In this document: positions 44,909 through 54,249 of the stretch, piece after piece
Numbering within the stretch: position 1 is the first letter of the stretch
Layout of the letters: each line of letters starts with the position of its first letter
Origin: Siphonobacter curvatus
Lineage (GTDB): Bacteria; Bacteroidota; Bacteroidia; Cytophagales; Spirosomataceae
Assembly (NCBI RefSeq): GCF_002943425.1
Contig: NZ_PTRA01000006.1
Location: forward strand, 275,628 to 339,627
Length of the DNA stretch: 64,000 nt
Reading direction: 5' to 3'
Notes under the pieces: model-generated
Told to the model about the DNA's origin: nothing
The model's input: the letters and a program-made list of their open reading frames with translations, nothing else
The model's database searches: none
Program-made: the position numbers and the translations under genes

Positions 44909-47900
44909 ATGAATAATCGTTGGACTCTCTTTTTGTATCAGTGCCTCAAGCGTACCGGGCTGCCTTTACTGCTGCTGGTGACTTTCGCCGGTATTTCGCT
45001 GGCTCGCAGCGGTTTGGCTCAGGAAGTACTGCATCAGCCCGTATCTTTAAACGTCGAAAACCAGGACCTGAAGGCAGTTTTGAATGAACTATCCCGGGCG
45101 GCTCGAATCAAGTTTACCTACGTACCTCAGGTGATTGCGGTTGAAAACAAAGTAACGCTGAAAGCCAAGCACGAACGCCTCGACGTGGTACTCGATCGCC
45201 TGCTTACGCCGCTGCACATTAGCTACCAGGTTTCTGGTCAGTATATTGTGCTACGGAAGCAGACGCCCCAGTCCTCTACATCCAATCCAAACCAGCCTTT
45301 TGAAACTACGGCCGACCGGACGATCACGGGAACCGTAACCGATGAAAAGGGGGAAGCCATTCCGGGCGTGAGTGTACTGCTGAAAGGTACCCAGCGGGGA
45401 ACCGTAACCGATCCGCAGGGCAGCTTCCGACTGGCTGTACCAGATGAATCGGCGGTACTGCTGTTTAGCTTCGTGGGTTATAAATCGCAGGAAATTCCCG
45501 TGGGTTCTCAAACCCAACTAAGCGTACAGTTGCTCAATGACGAAACCTCCCTTTCGGAAGTAGTCGTGGTTGGGTACGGAACCGTTCGGCGGGCGGATGT
45601 GACGGCAGCCATTGCTTCTGTACCCATGAATGAGCTGAAAGACATGCCCGTTTCCAACGCAGCGACGGCCTTACAGGGCAAAATTGCGGGCGTGATCGTC
45701 CAGCAGAACAACGGAACACCTGGCAGTACGCCCGCCATCAAAGTTCGCGGCTTCGGCTCCATTTCGGCGGGTAATACGCCCCTGATCGTAGTCGATGGCA
45801 ACATTGTAGATCCTAACGTGTTTAGTCTGCTCAATAGCAATGACATCGAAAGCATCGACGTACTTAAAGACGCGTCTTCGGCTGCTATCTACGGTTCAAA
45901 AGGGTCCAACGGGGTTATTCTGGTGACCACTAAAGGGGGAAAAGTTGGTAAAACCCGATTGAATCTGGACGTCTTCACGGGGGTTCAGGAAGTAACGAAA
46001 AAGCTGGACGTGTTAACCTCCCAGCAATTTGCCGAATTTGGCAAGGAAGCCTCCAACAATGCCTACCTCGACAATGTGCCCGGAGCCTCAATCAATGACC
46101 CCAATCCAGCCCGACCTTCTTCGTACTTACGCTACCGTTATCCCCGCGGTGAAATATTCCCCTGGCTCAACTTTGATGATCCGGCTGCTGTGGCGGCCTT
46201 GCCGGATTACCGCTACCAGGATCTGATTTTCCGAAAGGCCCGCATCAGCAATTACCAGCTCAGTGTGTCGGGGGGTACGGACAAAGTGCGGTATCTGGTG
46301 AGTGGCGGCTACTTGAGTCAGGACGGCATCATCAAGAAATCAAGCCTGGATCGCTATACCATTCGGGCGAATGTGGACGTCAGCGTAACGCCCAAACTAA
46401 AGGTAGGCTTAACCCTGAACCCTTCGTACAAGAGCCAGCAGGAAGTACAGTCGAACGGTCACTGGGCCGATAACGGGATCATCAACTCCGCCCTGTCAGC
46501 CATGCCCTTTGCTCCGATTTATGCAGCAGATGGCATCACCTACTCCTCGCAGACGGCCCTGGCTGCTCCTTACAACTATCCCGGAATTACCAATCCGGTG
46601 GCCAATATTAATGAGTACAATAGTCGCTATACCCAGACTAACCTGCTCGGAAATTCCTACCTGGAATACGCCTTTCTGAAGGATCTGAAGTACCGGGCCT
46701 CGGCGAACCTTACGTATTCAGGATACCGTCGCAACGCCTACCGTACCTCGCGTATTCCCCTGAATCAGCTACTGCCGCCCAACCTGGCCGTGGGTACCAT
46801 TGCCTCGGATCAAAGCATCAGCTGGCTGTTCAACCAGATTGTCAACTACAACAAAACGTTCCGGGAAGTACACAGTCTGGACCTACTGGTAGGGATGGAA
46901 TCAACGCGACTGAACTACGAAAACAGCGACGGTTCGGCGAGTGCCTACGCGAATGATCTGGTCGAAACGCTGAACGCCAGTGCGGGCGGAGCCACGTCTC
47001 GGGTGAGTTCTAGTGCCCGGCAGAATGCTTCGATTTCCTACTTTGCTCGCGTCAACTATAGTTACATGGGCAAGTACCTGGCCAACGTGTCGGTGCGTCG
47101 CGATGGTTCGTCCATTTTTGGTTCGCAAAATCGCTGGGGAACGTTTCCGGCGGCTTCGCTGGCCTGGCGGATCAACCAGGAAAATTTCCTCAAGAACGTC
47201 TCGCAGCTTTCGGAAGCCAAGCTTCGCCTGAGTTACGGTCTTTCTGGAAACAACGCCTTCAACAATTTCTACCCGTACGTGGCTACGCTGAACTCGGACA
47301 ATTATTCCTTCAACAATAACCTGGTGAATGGGCTGGTTCCGGCTTCGCTGGCCAATACGCAGCTAGGCTGGGAGAAAAACCAGCAGTTGGACGCCGGACT
47401 GGATCTGGGTATCTTCTCGAACCGGATTTATCTGGTGGTGGACTACTACCAGCGTATCACCCGCGATCTGCTGCTTTCCGTAAACGTACCCTCCGTGTCC
47501 GGTTTTACGACGGCTACCAAGAACATCGGCAAGATGGAAAACAAGGGCTGGGAATTTGGGCTGAATACCCGGAATTTAACGGGAAGCCTGACCTGGAATA
47601 CCAGTGCCAACGTTTCCTTTAACCGAAATAAAGTACTGGCTCTCGGGCCCACGGGTGACCCCATTAAAAGCTCCAGCGGCATCGGCGAAACCAACATTAC
47701 GCAGATCGGGTCTCCCATTGGCAGCTTCTATGGCTACCGACAAATCGGTATCTTCAACAATCAGGCCGATCTGGACGCCTATCCCCACGATGCAACGTCC
47801 CGGCCCGGCGACGTGAAGTATGAAGATGTAAACAAGGACGGGAAAATCACGGCGGATGACCGTACCCTGATCGGCAACAACCAGCCCGACTTCATTTACA

Positions 47901-48388
47901 GCCTGACCAACACTTTTAGTTACAAAGGCTTTGACCTGAGTATTGCCTTGCAGGGAACGCAGGGCGGTCAGGTACTGAACCTGAGTCGGCGGTTTTTTGA
48001 AAACCTGGAAGGCAATGCGAACCAGATTACGACGGTCCTCTCCCGCTGGCGTTCACCAAATGATCCCGGTAATGGCTTGACGCCCCGGGCCAATGCCCGT
48101 ACCACGGGGAATAACAACGCCGTATCCTCCCGCTGGGTGGAGGATGGTTCGTACCTCCGCATCCAAAACGTGAGTATCGGCTATCAGTTACCCAAACCCT
48201 GGCTCGACCGGATTGGTCTGGAACAGGCTCGTCTGTACGTTTCGGGTCAGAACCTGCACACCTGGACCAAGTACCTCAACTACAACCCTGAAGTGAGCAA
48301 CTACGAAGGACCGCTCACGGGTGGGGTCGATTACGGCTACTACCCATTGGCTCGTACGGTTACGATCGGCCTTAACCTTGGTTTTTAA
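44909..48388 (+). CDS. SusC-family receptor with N-terminal STN signalling domain
   Basis: An outer-membrane transporter of 1159 residues from the start at 44909 (MNNRWTLFLYQCLK); ATG codons at 44837 and 44873 are also in frame. After the signal peptide comes an STN domain (about 45-118, VSLNVENQDLKAVLNELSRAARIKFTYV), which contacts the FecR protein, then a carboxypeptidase-like domain (ITGTVTDEKGEAIPGVSVLL), the LSEVVVVGYGTVRRADVT TonB-box/plug start, the plug (VLKDASSAAIYGSKGSNGVI), and a barrel ending TVTIGLNLGF. Together with the upstream sigma/FecR genes this is a complete trans-envelope signalling transporter, unlike the other two SusC proteins here. Confidence 0.95.
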   Translation: MNNRWTLFLYQCLKRTGLPLLLLVTFAGISLARSGLAQEVLHQPVSLNVENQDLKAVLNELSRAARIKFTYVPQVIAVENKVTLKAKHERLDVVLDRLLTPLHISYQVSGQYIVLRKQTPQSSTSNPNQPFETTADRTITGTVTDEKGEAIPGVSVLLKGTQRGTVTDPQGSFRLAVPDESAVLLFSFVGYKSQEIPVGSQTQLSVQLLNDETSLSEVVVVGYGTVRRADVTAAIASVPMNELKDMPVSNAATALQGKIAGVIVQQNNGTPGSTPAIKVRGFGSISAGNTPLIVVDGNIVDPNVFSLLNSNDIESIDVLKDASSAAIYGSKGSNGVILVTTKGGKVGKTRLNLDVFTGVQEVTKKLDVLTSQQFAEFGKEASNNAYLDNVPGASINDPNPARPSSYLRYRYPRGEIFPWLNFDDPAAVAALPDYRYQDLIFRKARISNYQLSVSGGTDKVRYLVSGGYLSQDGIIKKSSLDRYTIRANVDVSVTPKLKVGLTLNPSYKSQQEVQSNGHWADNGIINSALSAMPFAPIYAADGITYSSQTALAAPYNYPGITNPVANINEYNSRYTQTNLLGNSYLEYAFLKDLKYRASANLTYSGYRRNAYRTSRIPLNQLLPPNLAVGTIASDQSISWLFNQIVNYNKTFREVHSLDLLVGMESTRLNYENSDGSASAYANDLVETLNASAGGATSRVSSSARQNASISYFARVNYSYMGKYLANVSVRRDGSSIFGSQNRWGTFPAASLAWRINQENFLKNVSQLSEAKLRLSYGLSGNNAFNNFYPYVATLNSDNYSFNNNLVNGLVPASLANTQLGWEKNQQLDAGLDLGIFSNRIYLVVDYYQRITRDLLLSVNVPSVSGFTTATKNIGKMENKGWEFGLNTRNLTGSLTWNTSANVSFNRNKVLALGPTGDPIKSSSGIGETNITQIGSPIGSFYGYRQIGIFNNQADLDAYPHDATSRPGDVKYEDVNKDGKITADDRTLIGNNQPDFIYSLTNTFSYKGFDLSIALQGTQGGQVLNLSRRFFENLEGNANQITTVLSRWRSPNDPGNGLTPRANARTTGNNNAVSSRWVEDGSYLRIQNVSIGYQLPKPWLDRIGLEQARLYVSGQNLHTWTKYLNYNPEVSNYEGPLTGGVDYGYYPLARTVTIGLNLGF

Positions 48389-48409
48389 CGGATCTCTCAA
48401 ACCGACCTT

Positions 48410-49855
48410 ATGAAAGCATCGCTTGTTTATACTACGCTGGCTCTTGGTTTATTAGCTACTTCCTGCCAGAATTCTTTTATCGATTTACAACCCATTTCCT
48501 CGGCTAGCACCGATAATTTTTACCGGACCGCCGAAGATTTTCGTATCGCGGTTAACGGTGCCTATGCTTCTCTGCAAATGGGTGGCATTACGGGCAACAG
48601 TTACGTATTTGGCGAGGTAGCTTCGGACAATACGGTACCGCCCGCTTCGGGTTCCGTCACGGATCAGGATGAGTTCGATCGTTTTTACATCCGTACAACC
48701 AATCCTTTCATCAATGGCCGCTGGAATGACAGTTACAACGCCATTGCCCGGTACAATACCATTCTTGATCGCATCAACGCTGTCAGTATGGACGAGTCGC
48801 TGAAGGGTCGCTACATCGCCGAGGTAAAAGCCTTACGGGCTCACGTGTACTTCAATCTGGTTCGGACGTTCGGCGATGTACCGCTGGTACTCAAATCGAT
48901 GACTACGCCGGATGAAGGCTATGCCTATGGCCGTTCGCCTCGAACCGAAGTGTACGCCCAGATTGAAAAAGACCTGAGCGAAGCCGAAGGCGTATTACCC
49001 GTTTCGTACGCGGCTGCCGACCTGGGTCGGGTTACCCGGGGAGCCGCCAAAGCACTTCTGGGAAAGGTCTATCTGACGCAGCGGAAGTACGCACCAGCGG
49101 CGTCTAAACTGAAAGAAGTGATCGATTTGAATGTCTATGACCTCCTACCTTCGTATGCCGATGTGTTTAAGGTGAGTAATAAGAACAACAAAGAGTCCGT
49201 CTTCGATGTGCAGTATAAATCGGGCGGAGCCGGAGAGGGTAATCCCTGGCCCAATGACTTTGCTCCGGAAAACTCTGGTAATGCGGTCATTGCCTTTGGC
49301 GGTTCGGGAAATAACCAGCCCTCGGCCGATCTGATTGCCGCTTACGAAGCGGGTGATGTCCGGAAAGACGTATCGCTGGCGACTTCTTACGTAAACGCCA
49401 GCGGTCAGACTATTCCGGCAAACTTTGTCAAAAAGTATTACGACGTACCCGTTACCCGCGGCGATAATGGCAACAACATCCCGCTGATTCGTTACGCCGA
49501 CGTTTTGTTAATGTACGCGGAGGCTCTGAACGAGGTTTCCTACCAGCCCGAAGCCCTCACCTATCTCAATCGGATTCGTACGCGGGCCGGATTAAAAGCT
49601 AAAACCACCGCTGATGTTCCCGATCAGGCGGCCTTCCGGCTGGCCATTGAACAGGAGCGACGCGTAGAACTGGCCTTTGAAGGGCACCGCTGGTTTGATT
49701 TGGTACGGACAGGACGGGCCATTTCGGTGATCAACAGTAAGAAAGATCAAATTCGACTGGTGAATACGCTGACGGAAAACAATCTCGTTTTTCCGGTTCC
49801 GCAGGCTCAGATTGACATCAATCGCGACAAAATCAAACAAAATCCGGGGTATTAA
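48410..49855 (+). CDS. SusD/RagB-family lipoprotein
   Basis: A 481-residue surface lipoprotein, starting MKASLVYTTLALGLLATSCQNSFIDLQP (Cys19). It has the canonical RagB/SusD sequence: NFYRTAEDFRIAVNGAYASLQ, EVKALRAHVYFNLVRTFGDVPL, GAAKALLGKVYLTQRKYAPAASKLKEVI, PLIRYADVLLMYAEALNE and RRVELAFEGHRWFDLVRTGRA. It lies 21 bp after susC. It belongs to a different subfamily from the two other SusD proteins of the window, closer to the archetype. Ligand probably an alpha-galactoside, inferred from the next gene. Confidence 0.95.
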   Translation: MKASLVYTTLALGLLATSCQNSFIDLQPISSASTDNFYRTAEDFRIAVNGAYASLQMGGITGNSYVFGEVASDNTVPPASGSVTDQDEFDRFYIRTTNPFINGRWNDSYNAIARYNTILDRINAVSMDESLKGRYIAEVKALRAHVYFNLVRTFGDVPLVLKSMTTPDEGYAYGRSPRTEVYAQIEKDLSEAEGVLPVSYAAADLGRVTRGAAKALLGKVYLTQRKYAPAASKLKEVIDLNVYDLLPSYADVFKVSNKNNKESVFDVQYKSGGAGEGNPWPNDFAPENSGNAVIAFGGSGNNQPSADLIAAYEAGDVRKDVSLATSYVNASGQTIPANFVKKYYDVPVTRGDNGNNIPLIRYADVLLMYAEALNEVSYQPEALTYLNRIRTRAGLKAKTTADVPDQAAFRLAIEQERRVELAFEGHRWFDLVRTGRAISVINSKKDQIRLVNTLTENNLVFPVPQAQIDINRDKIKQNPGY

Positions 49856-49863
49856 TTAAATAG

Positions 49864-49890
49864 GCCGGGCAGTGAACCTGCCCGGCTTTC
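49864..49890 (+). terminator. Hairpin between susD and the GH36 gene
   Basis: gccgggcag (49864-49872) pairs with ctgcccggc (49878-49886) around a 5-nt loop and is followed by tttcttagtttt. It begins 9 bases after the susD stop and ends 13 bases before the ATG of the glycosidase, so it may act as an attenuating terminator within the operon. Confidence 0.7.
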
Positions 49891-49898
49891 TTAGTTTT

Positions 49899-51980
49899 AT
49901 GAGCTTACGCATTCGACTTAGTCTAGGTTTAGTACTGGTTTCTCTGATAGCCTCCGCTCAATCATCGCTGACTTCCTGCCGGGTTGAGTTGGTGGGTGAT
50001 ACGTTACGATTGGGGAATGCCTTCATCGAACGGCTGTATCTGTTCAATCAGGGACAGTTACGTACAGTGGCCGTCATCGACAAAGCCCGGAACAAACGCT
50101 GGAATCTGAACAGTCAGCAACCGGATTTTTCTTTCCCGAATACTACGGTTTCGGCTTCGGTTCCAGGAAGTTTTACCCGTAAAACCGTCGCGGCTACGGC
50201 TACTACACCAGCGTATGTACAGGCAGAAGTACTGACACCCCTGGGAGACTTGTGGCTCAAACGCGTCTTCCGGATTTATCCGGATTGCCCGGCCATTGCC
50301 TGCGATTATCACCTCAGGGGTCGTCTATCGGTAACCGAGCAGCGGAGCGAAACCGCGGCCTATGACCTGCGAAACATCGAATCGCAGGCGGCCCAACAGG
50401 CCGGACAGGCCCAGGCTGCTTTCCTGGATCGATTGACGCTACCGAGTCTGCACGTACAGGCTAAGGCGGTCGAGTTCTTCGATGCAACGGATCAGAATAA
50501 TACCCTCGTGCAGGAGTATCCTCGCCTGGCCTATCGTCAGGAAGTACGCTTACGTGGCAACCTGCTGTTCTTCCAGGAAGTCGGTCAACCGGCGGGCTGG
50601 TTTTTTCTGAAAGAGGCTCCCGTATCCGGCGTACAATTGGCGTATCCGGGTTTTGATTTTACCCTGAAAACCAACGAAGTGAAGGTGGCTGGATTGGGTA
50701 TTGCACCGCAGGATCTACGTCCCGATGCCTGGATACGGGGTTACAGCGTAGTACTCGGCATTAGTGATGGCACGGAAACCGGAGCCCTGCTGGCTCTTCG
50801 TTCGTATCAGCGTCAACTTCGGCAGTCGCCCGCGGATGAAATGATTCTGCTCAATACCTGGGGCGACCGCGGACAGGATAAAAATATTAACGAATCCTTC
50901 GTACGGCAGGAATTGAAACGAGCCGCCCGGCTGGGCATTACGCATTTTCAGCTGGACGATGGCTGGCAACAGGGCAAGAGTGCTAACTCGGCCTTCCAAG
51001 GGGGCAGTTTTACGAACATCTGGCAAAAGCCGGATTACTGGCGACCCGACCCCGCTAAATTTCCCAACGGTTTTACGTCACTCCGGCAGGATGCCGAGAA
51101 AGCCGGAATTTCCCTTTCGACTTGGTTTAATCCGAGCATAGACAGCAGCTTTAAGTACTGGGATAAAGACGCGTCGGTACTCATCGATCAGTACCGCACT
51201 TACGGCATTCACATGTGGAAGATTGATGGCGTCCGGATTGCCGACAAGCAGGCGGAACTTAATTTTCGCCACATGCTCGATACCGTCATGCAGGTTACGC
51301 AGGGAAAGGCCTTGTTTAACCTCGATGTGACCGCAGGACGGCGGTTTGGCTATCACTATTTTTACGAATACGGAAATCTGTTTCTGGAAAATCGATACAC
51401 CGACTGGGCTAATTACTATCCTCACTATACGCTGCGAAATTTATGGATGCTTTCGCGGTACGTACCCCCGCAACGCCTGCAAATTGAATTTCTAAACAAG
51501 TGGCGAAACACGGATAAATACCCCAAAGACGACCCGTATAGTCCGAGTCGGTATTCCTTCGACTACCTCTTTGCACTAACCATGCCCGGACAGCCGCTGG
51601 CCTGGATGGAAGCTCGCAATTTACCCGAGGAGGCTTTTAAACTGTCAGAATTGATCGGTATTTACCGAAAACACAGTCATGACTGGCACCGGGGTGCCAT
51701 CTTCCCGGTGGGCGATACGCCGACGGGTACGAGCTGGACGGGTTTTCAATCCCTGCTCGATTCGCCGAATGTGGGCTATGTACTGGTTTTCAGGGAAGAT
51801 CATCCGCAAAGCCAAGGTATTTTTTCATTGATGAAGCTTTCTCCGGGGCGTTACTCGTTCACCCTACTGGCTGGCGAAGGCAAGAGTTTTCGTACGCAAG
51901 TGGGGACAGAGGCTAAAGTCGCCTTTCAGTTACCTACACCCCGTAGTTTTAGCTGGTACCGCTACGAAAAAATTCCTTAG
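49899..51980 (+). CDS. GH36/GH27-type (clan GH-D) alpha-galactosidase
   Basis: A 693-residue secreted glycosidase expected to release alpha-linked galactose. The start is at 49899 (MSLRIRLSLGLVLVSLIASAQ), which gives a clean signal peptide; a GTG nine codons earlier lies inside the hairpin. An N-terminal beta-sandwich (about 25-270) precedes the barrel, where ITHFQLDDGWQQG matches the GH36 DDGW strand and HMWKIDGVRI carries the probable nucleophile Asp. LFNLDVTAGRRFGYHYFYEYGN follows. It is the last gene of the sigma-controlled locus, ending 5 bp from the convergent kinase gene. Confidence 0.83.
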   Translation: MSLRIRLSLGLVLVSLIASAQSSLTSCRVELVGDTLRLGNAFIERLYLFNQGQLRTVAVIDKARNKRWNLNSQQPDFSFPNTTVSASVPGSFTRKTVAATATTPAYVQAEVLTPLGDLWLKRVFRIYPDCPAIACDYHLRGRLSVTEQRSETAAYDLRNIESQAAQQAGQAQAAFLDRLTLPSLHVQAKAVEFFDATDQNNTLVQEYPRLAYRQEVRLRGNLLFFQEVGQPAGWFFLKEAPVSGVQLAYPGFDFTLKTNEVKVAGLGIAPQDLRPDAWIRGYSVVLGISDGTETGALLALRSYQRQLRQSPADEMILLNTWGDRGQDKNINESFVRQELKRAARLGITHFQLDDGWQQGKSANSAFQGGSFTNIWQKPDYWRPDPAKFPNGFTSLRQDAEKAGISLSTWFNPSIDSSFKYWDKDASVLIDQYRTYGIHMWKIDGVRIADKQAELNFRHMLDTVMQVTQGKALFNLDVTAGRRFGYHYFYEYGNLFLENRYTDWANYYPHYTLRNLWMLSRYVPPQRLQIEFLNKWRNTDKYPKDDPYSPSRYSFDYLFALTMPGQPLAWMEARNLPEEAFKLSELIGIYRKHSHDWHRGAIFPVGDTPTGTSWTGFQSLLDSPNVGYVLVFREDHPQSQGIFSLMKLSPGRYSFTLLAGEGKSFRTQVGTEAKVAFQLPTPRSFSWYRYEKIP

Positions 51981-51985
51981 ACGTT

Positions 51986-53167
51986 TCAGGCAGTCATCTC
52001 GACTATACTTGAAATGATTCCCGTAAAATGGATTTCGTACCGTATGCTGCCATCTGCAAGCGGCTCTACGTACAGGCTGGCTCCGATGGATTGGCTTAGG
52101 TGTTTGATTAAAAACAAGGATAGGTTTTCGCTAAGGTTTTGTTTGGTACCCTTGTTTTCTTGCTGCGTTAATTCCTGGGAAAGTCGTTGTAATTGAGCCA
52201 CTTTCAGGGGTTGAACTGGATTCGTATCCTGAATCGTAACCACCCAGACCGAGTCATTGCGGGTATCCCAAGATACCATAATCTTACCCGCTCGCTGCGA
52301 TCCTTCCGGGGTTTGACGAATCAGGTATACCAATAGCGTCTGAATCAATCGCTCCGTCTGATGGGCGTCATTCATTACCGACAAATACTCCGCTCCGTTA
52401 GCCAGGAGTGTTAAACCCCGGGCCAGAGCCTGGGGTTTGGTTTTTTCGATGATGTGTTGGAGCAGGGCCGCCACATCAAAGGTTTCCGGTATTTCTTTTA
52501 AGGTTTTAAGGCGGGCCAAGTCCGTTATATCTTCGACCAGCCCATGAACATTTTCTAAATTTCGGTGCAGGATTTGTAAAATCTGTTGCCGTTGTTCAGG
52601 AGTAAGGTCCGGCTGGCTGATCAGTGCAGCCGCTCCTTCTACCATGCCTAAGCTACCGCGTAGGTCATGGGTGGTTATCCGCATCAGTTCATGACGTTCC
52701 TGTTCTAGTTGGTACAAGCGGTTGAGCGTTTGCTGGACCGCTTGCGTCTGTTGCTGTTGTGTTTCGGTCTGTTTTGCCGTAAACTGCTCAACAACCGCCC
52801 CGGTTACTTCCTCCCAAAAGGTACTCGTTTGTTCGTATACATCGTCTACGGGTGTTGCATAACGCTGCCCATACGCCCGGATGGTACACCCGGTAGCTTT
52901 TCGGATGTACGCCATTTCCCGAAGTAAGCCTCCCAGGGAATATCCCTGTTGGTAGCGTTGCGAACCGTGCTGAGCCGCTATCTTGTAAGTATCCCGGGCT
53001 ATAGGTTGTTCAAGTAAACGGTCTAGTAATTCGGGGATCCGATTTTGAAATACTGTATGGGAATCGTTCCGGGAGCTAAACAGATTTGCATCGCACCAGG
53101 CCTGCCACTGCTCAAGTAAAACCCTTCGTTGAGCAATCAGATAAGCAGCCAGAGATTCCATAGTCAT
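51986..53167 (-). CDS. Histidine-kinase-like protein with degenerate ATPase domain
   Basis: A 393-residue soluble protein. Residues about 5-130 resemble the RsbRD-type N-terminal four-helix sensor domain (LLEQWQAWCDANLF, GYSLGGLLREMAYIRKAT). A HisKA domain carries His167 in RITTHDLRGSLG. The ATPase-like domain (about 230-385) lacks key residues: the N-box reads LIQTLLVYLIRQTP, with Thr277 and Tyr281 where the conserved Asn residues should be, and the G1 box reads IQDTNPVQP instead of DxGxG. Catalytic autophosphorylation therefore seems unlikely; it may dimerise with another kinase, act as a phosphatase or a scaffold. Divergent from a single-domain receiver gene. Confidence 0.85.
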   Translation of the reverse strand: MTMESLAAYLIAQRRVLLEQWQAWCDANLFSSRNDSHTVFQNRIPELLDRLLEQPIARDTYKIAAQHGSQRYQQGYSLGGLLREMAYIRKATGCTIRAYGQRYATPVDDVYEQTSTFWEEVTGAVVEQFTAKQTETQQQQTQAVQQTLNRLYQLEQERHELMRITTHDLRGSLGMVEGAAALISQPDLTPEQRQQILQILHRNLENVHGLVEDITDLARLKTLKEIPETFDVAALLQHIIEKTKPQALARGLTLLANGAEYLSVMNDAHQTERLIQTLLVYLIRQTPEGSQRAGKIMVSWDTRNDSVWVVTIQDTNPVQPLKVAQLQRLSQELTQQENKGTKQNLSENLSLFLIKHLSQSIGASLYVEPLADGSIRYEIHFTGIISSIVEMTA

Positions 53168-53460
53168 ACCGGTTCAAAGATCATTGAATCACTGCAATAT
53201 ACCGGGTAATGAATGGCCGACACTACTTCTCATGCGTACCTGTGCATTTCTTACCGTAAGTCAAATCACTCGGCTGAGCTGGTGAAGCAATTTTATTACA
53301 ATCTTAAAATAAAGATACGCATTAGTGTTCTAATCCTCAGGAGGTTGGCTAGAAAGATTACAGTAATATCCCCTTTCCGAAGCAGAATATAAAACATTTC
53401 CAGCCTTTTGGGGTTCAAACAGCATGTTTGAAATGCTATACGCCGACGAAAAGCCCTGAG

Positions 53461-53880
53461 ATGAAACGAAAGGACAAACAAGTAGTATTGATTGTGGAAG
53501 ACAACAAAGAGTATCAGTCCTTATTAGCGTTAGGGCACGAAAAAAGTCGCATCTCCTGCGATTATATCTTTGCAGATTCAGCGGAAAACGCTCTTTTGTA
53601 CCTACATGATGAATCTCCTAATCTCATTCTGTTGGATTACGAGCTTCCCGGTATTAATGGTTTACAATTGCTGGATCAGCTCAAAAAGAGTGAATCCTGG
53701 AAGGGAATTCCCGTACTCATGTTTTCGATGCATGGTACGGACAAACTCGTGGATCGAGCTTACGCTCGCGGAGTACAGGGTTTTATGGATAAACCCGATG
53801 ATTATGCGAGTGCCATCGAACTCTGGCAGGATCTGCCTACGTTCTGGCGGTCGAATGACGTAATCCGTGAATGGGACTAA
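53461..53880 (+). CDS. CheY-like single-domain response regulator
   Basis: A 139-residue receiver domain with no output domain. The acidic pair is in IVEDNKEY, the phosphorylation site is Asp59 in LILLDYELPG, the Ser/Thr switch in VLMFSMHGT, and the conserved Lys111 in GFMDKPDD. It starts at 53461 (MKRKDKQVV). It is divergent from the degenerate kinase with about 290 bp between them and is its likely partner; proteins of this kind act through protein-protein contacts or in phosphorelays. Confidence 0.9.
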   Translation: MKRKDKQVVLIVEDNKEYQSLLALGHEKSRISCDYIFADSAENALLYLHDESPNLILLDYELPGINGLQLLDQLKKSESWKGIPVLMFSMHGTDKLVDRAYARGVQGFMDKPDDYASAIELWQDLPTFWRSNDVIREWD

Positions 53881-53887
53881 TTTTAAC

Positions 53888-53921
53888 CCCGTTCGCCGTA
53901 GCGAATACTCCGGCGAACGGG
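53888..53921. terminator. Stem-loop between convergent genes
   Basis: cccgttcgccg (53888-53898) pairs with cggcgaacggg (53911-53921) around a 12-nt loop. The flanking T-runs are weak. It separates the receiver gene from the DUF3817 gene. Confidence 0.6.
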
Positions 53922-53932
53922 AACCGACGTTA

Positions 53933-54247
53933 CTAGGATTTCATGGGTATCCGACTCAGGATATACCGATCAATATAAAAGGTTCCAAAGGGCACTACGC
54001 AGGCTAAGAGTACTTTCCAGGTAGTAGTTTTGAATCGCCAATTCTGCTCTACGCCCACACTGAGGGTATTGATCACAAAGAGTAAAAACAAGCCGCCGTG
54101 GATAGGCCCGACGAGTTTAGATAAGGCCGGGTTTTGTCCGTAATACTTGAGAGGTACGGCGACAAACACCAAGACTAAAAGAGATACACCTTCCAGAAAG
54201 CCTAGAATCCGAAGGCGGCCAACGCTGGTACTGAGCAGATTTTGCAT
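53933..54247 (-). CDS. DUF3817 membrane protein
   Basis: A 104-residue membrane protein with three hydrophobic segments and the typical DUF3817 landmarks: GRLRILGFLEGVSLLVLVFVAVPLKYY near the N-terminus, VGPIHGGLFLLFVINTL in the middle and a C-terminal PFGTFYIDRYIL. Function unknown; the domain also occurs fused to some MFS transporters. It starts 2 bp after the upstream membrane gene, so both form one transcript under the upstream TetR-type operator. Confidence 0.85.
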   Translation of the reverse strand: MQNLLSTSVGRLRILGFLEGVSLLVLVFVAVPLKYYGQNPALSKLVGPIHGGLFLLFVINTLSVGVEQNWRFKTTTWKVLLACVVPFGTFYIDRYILSRIPMKS

Positions 54248-54249
54248 GG

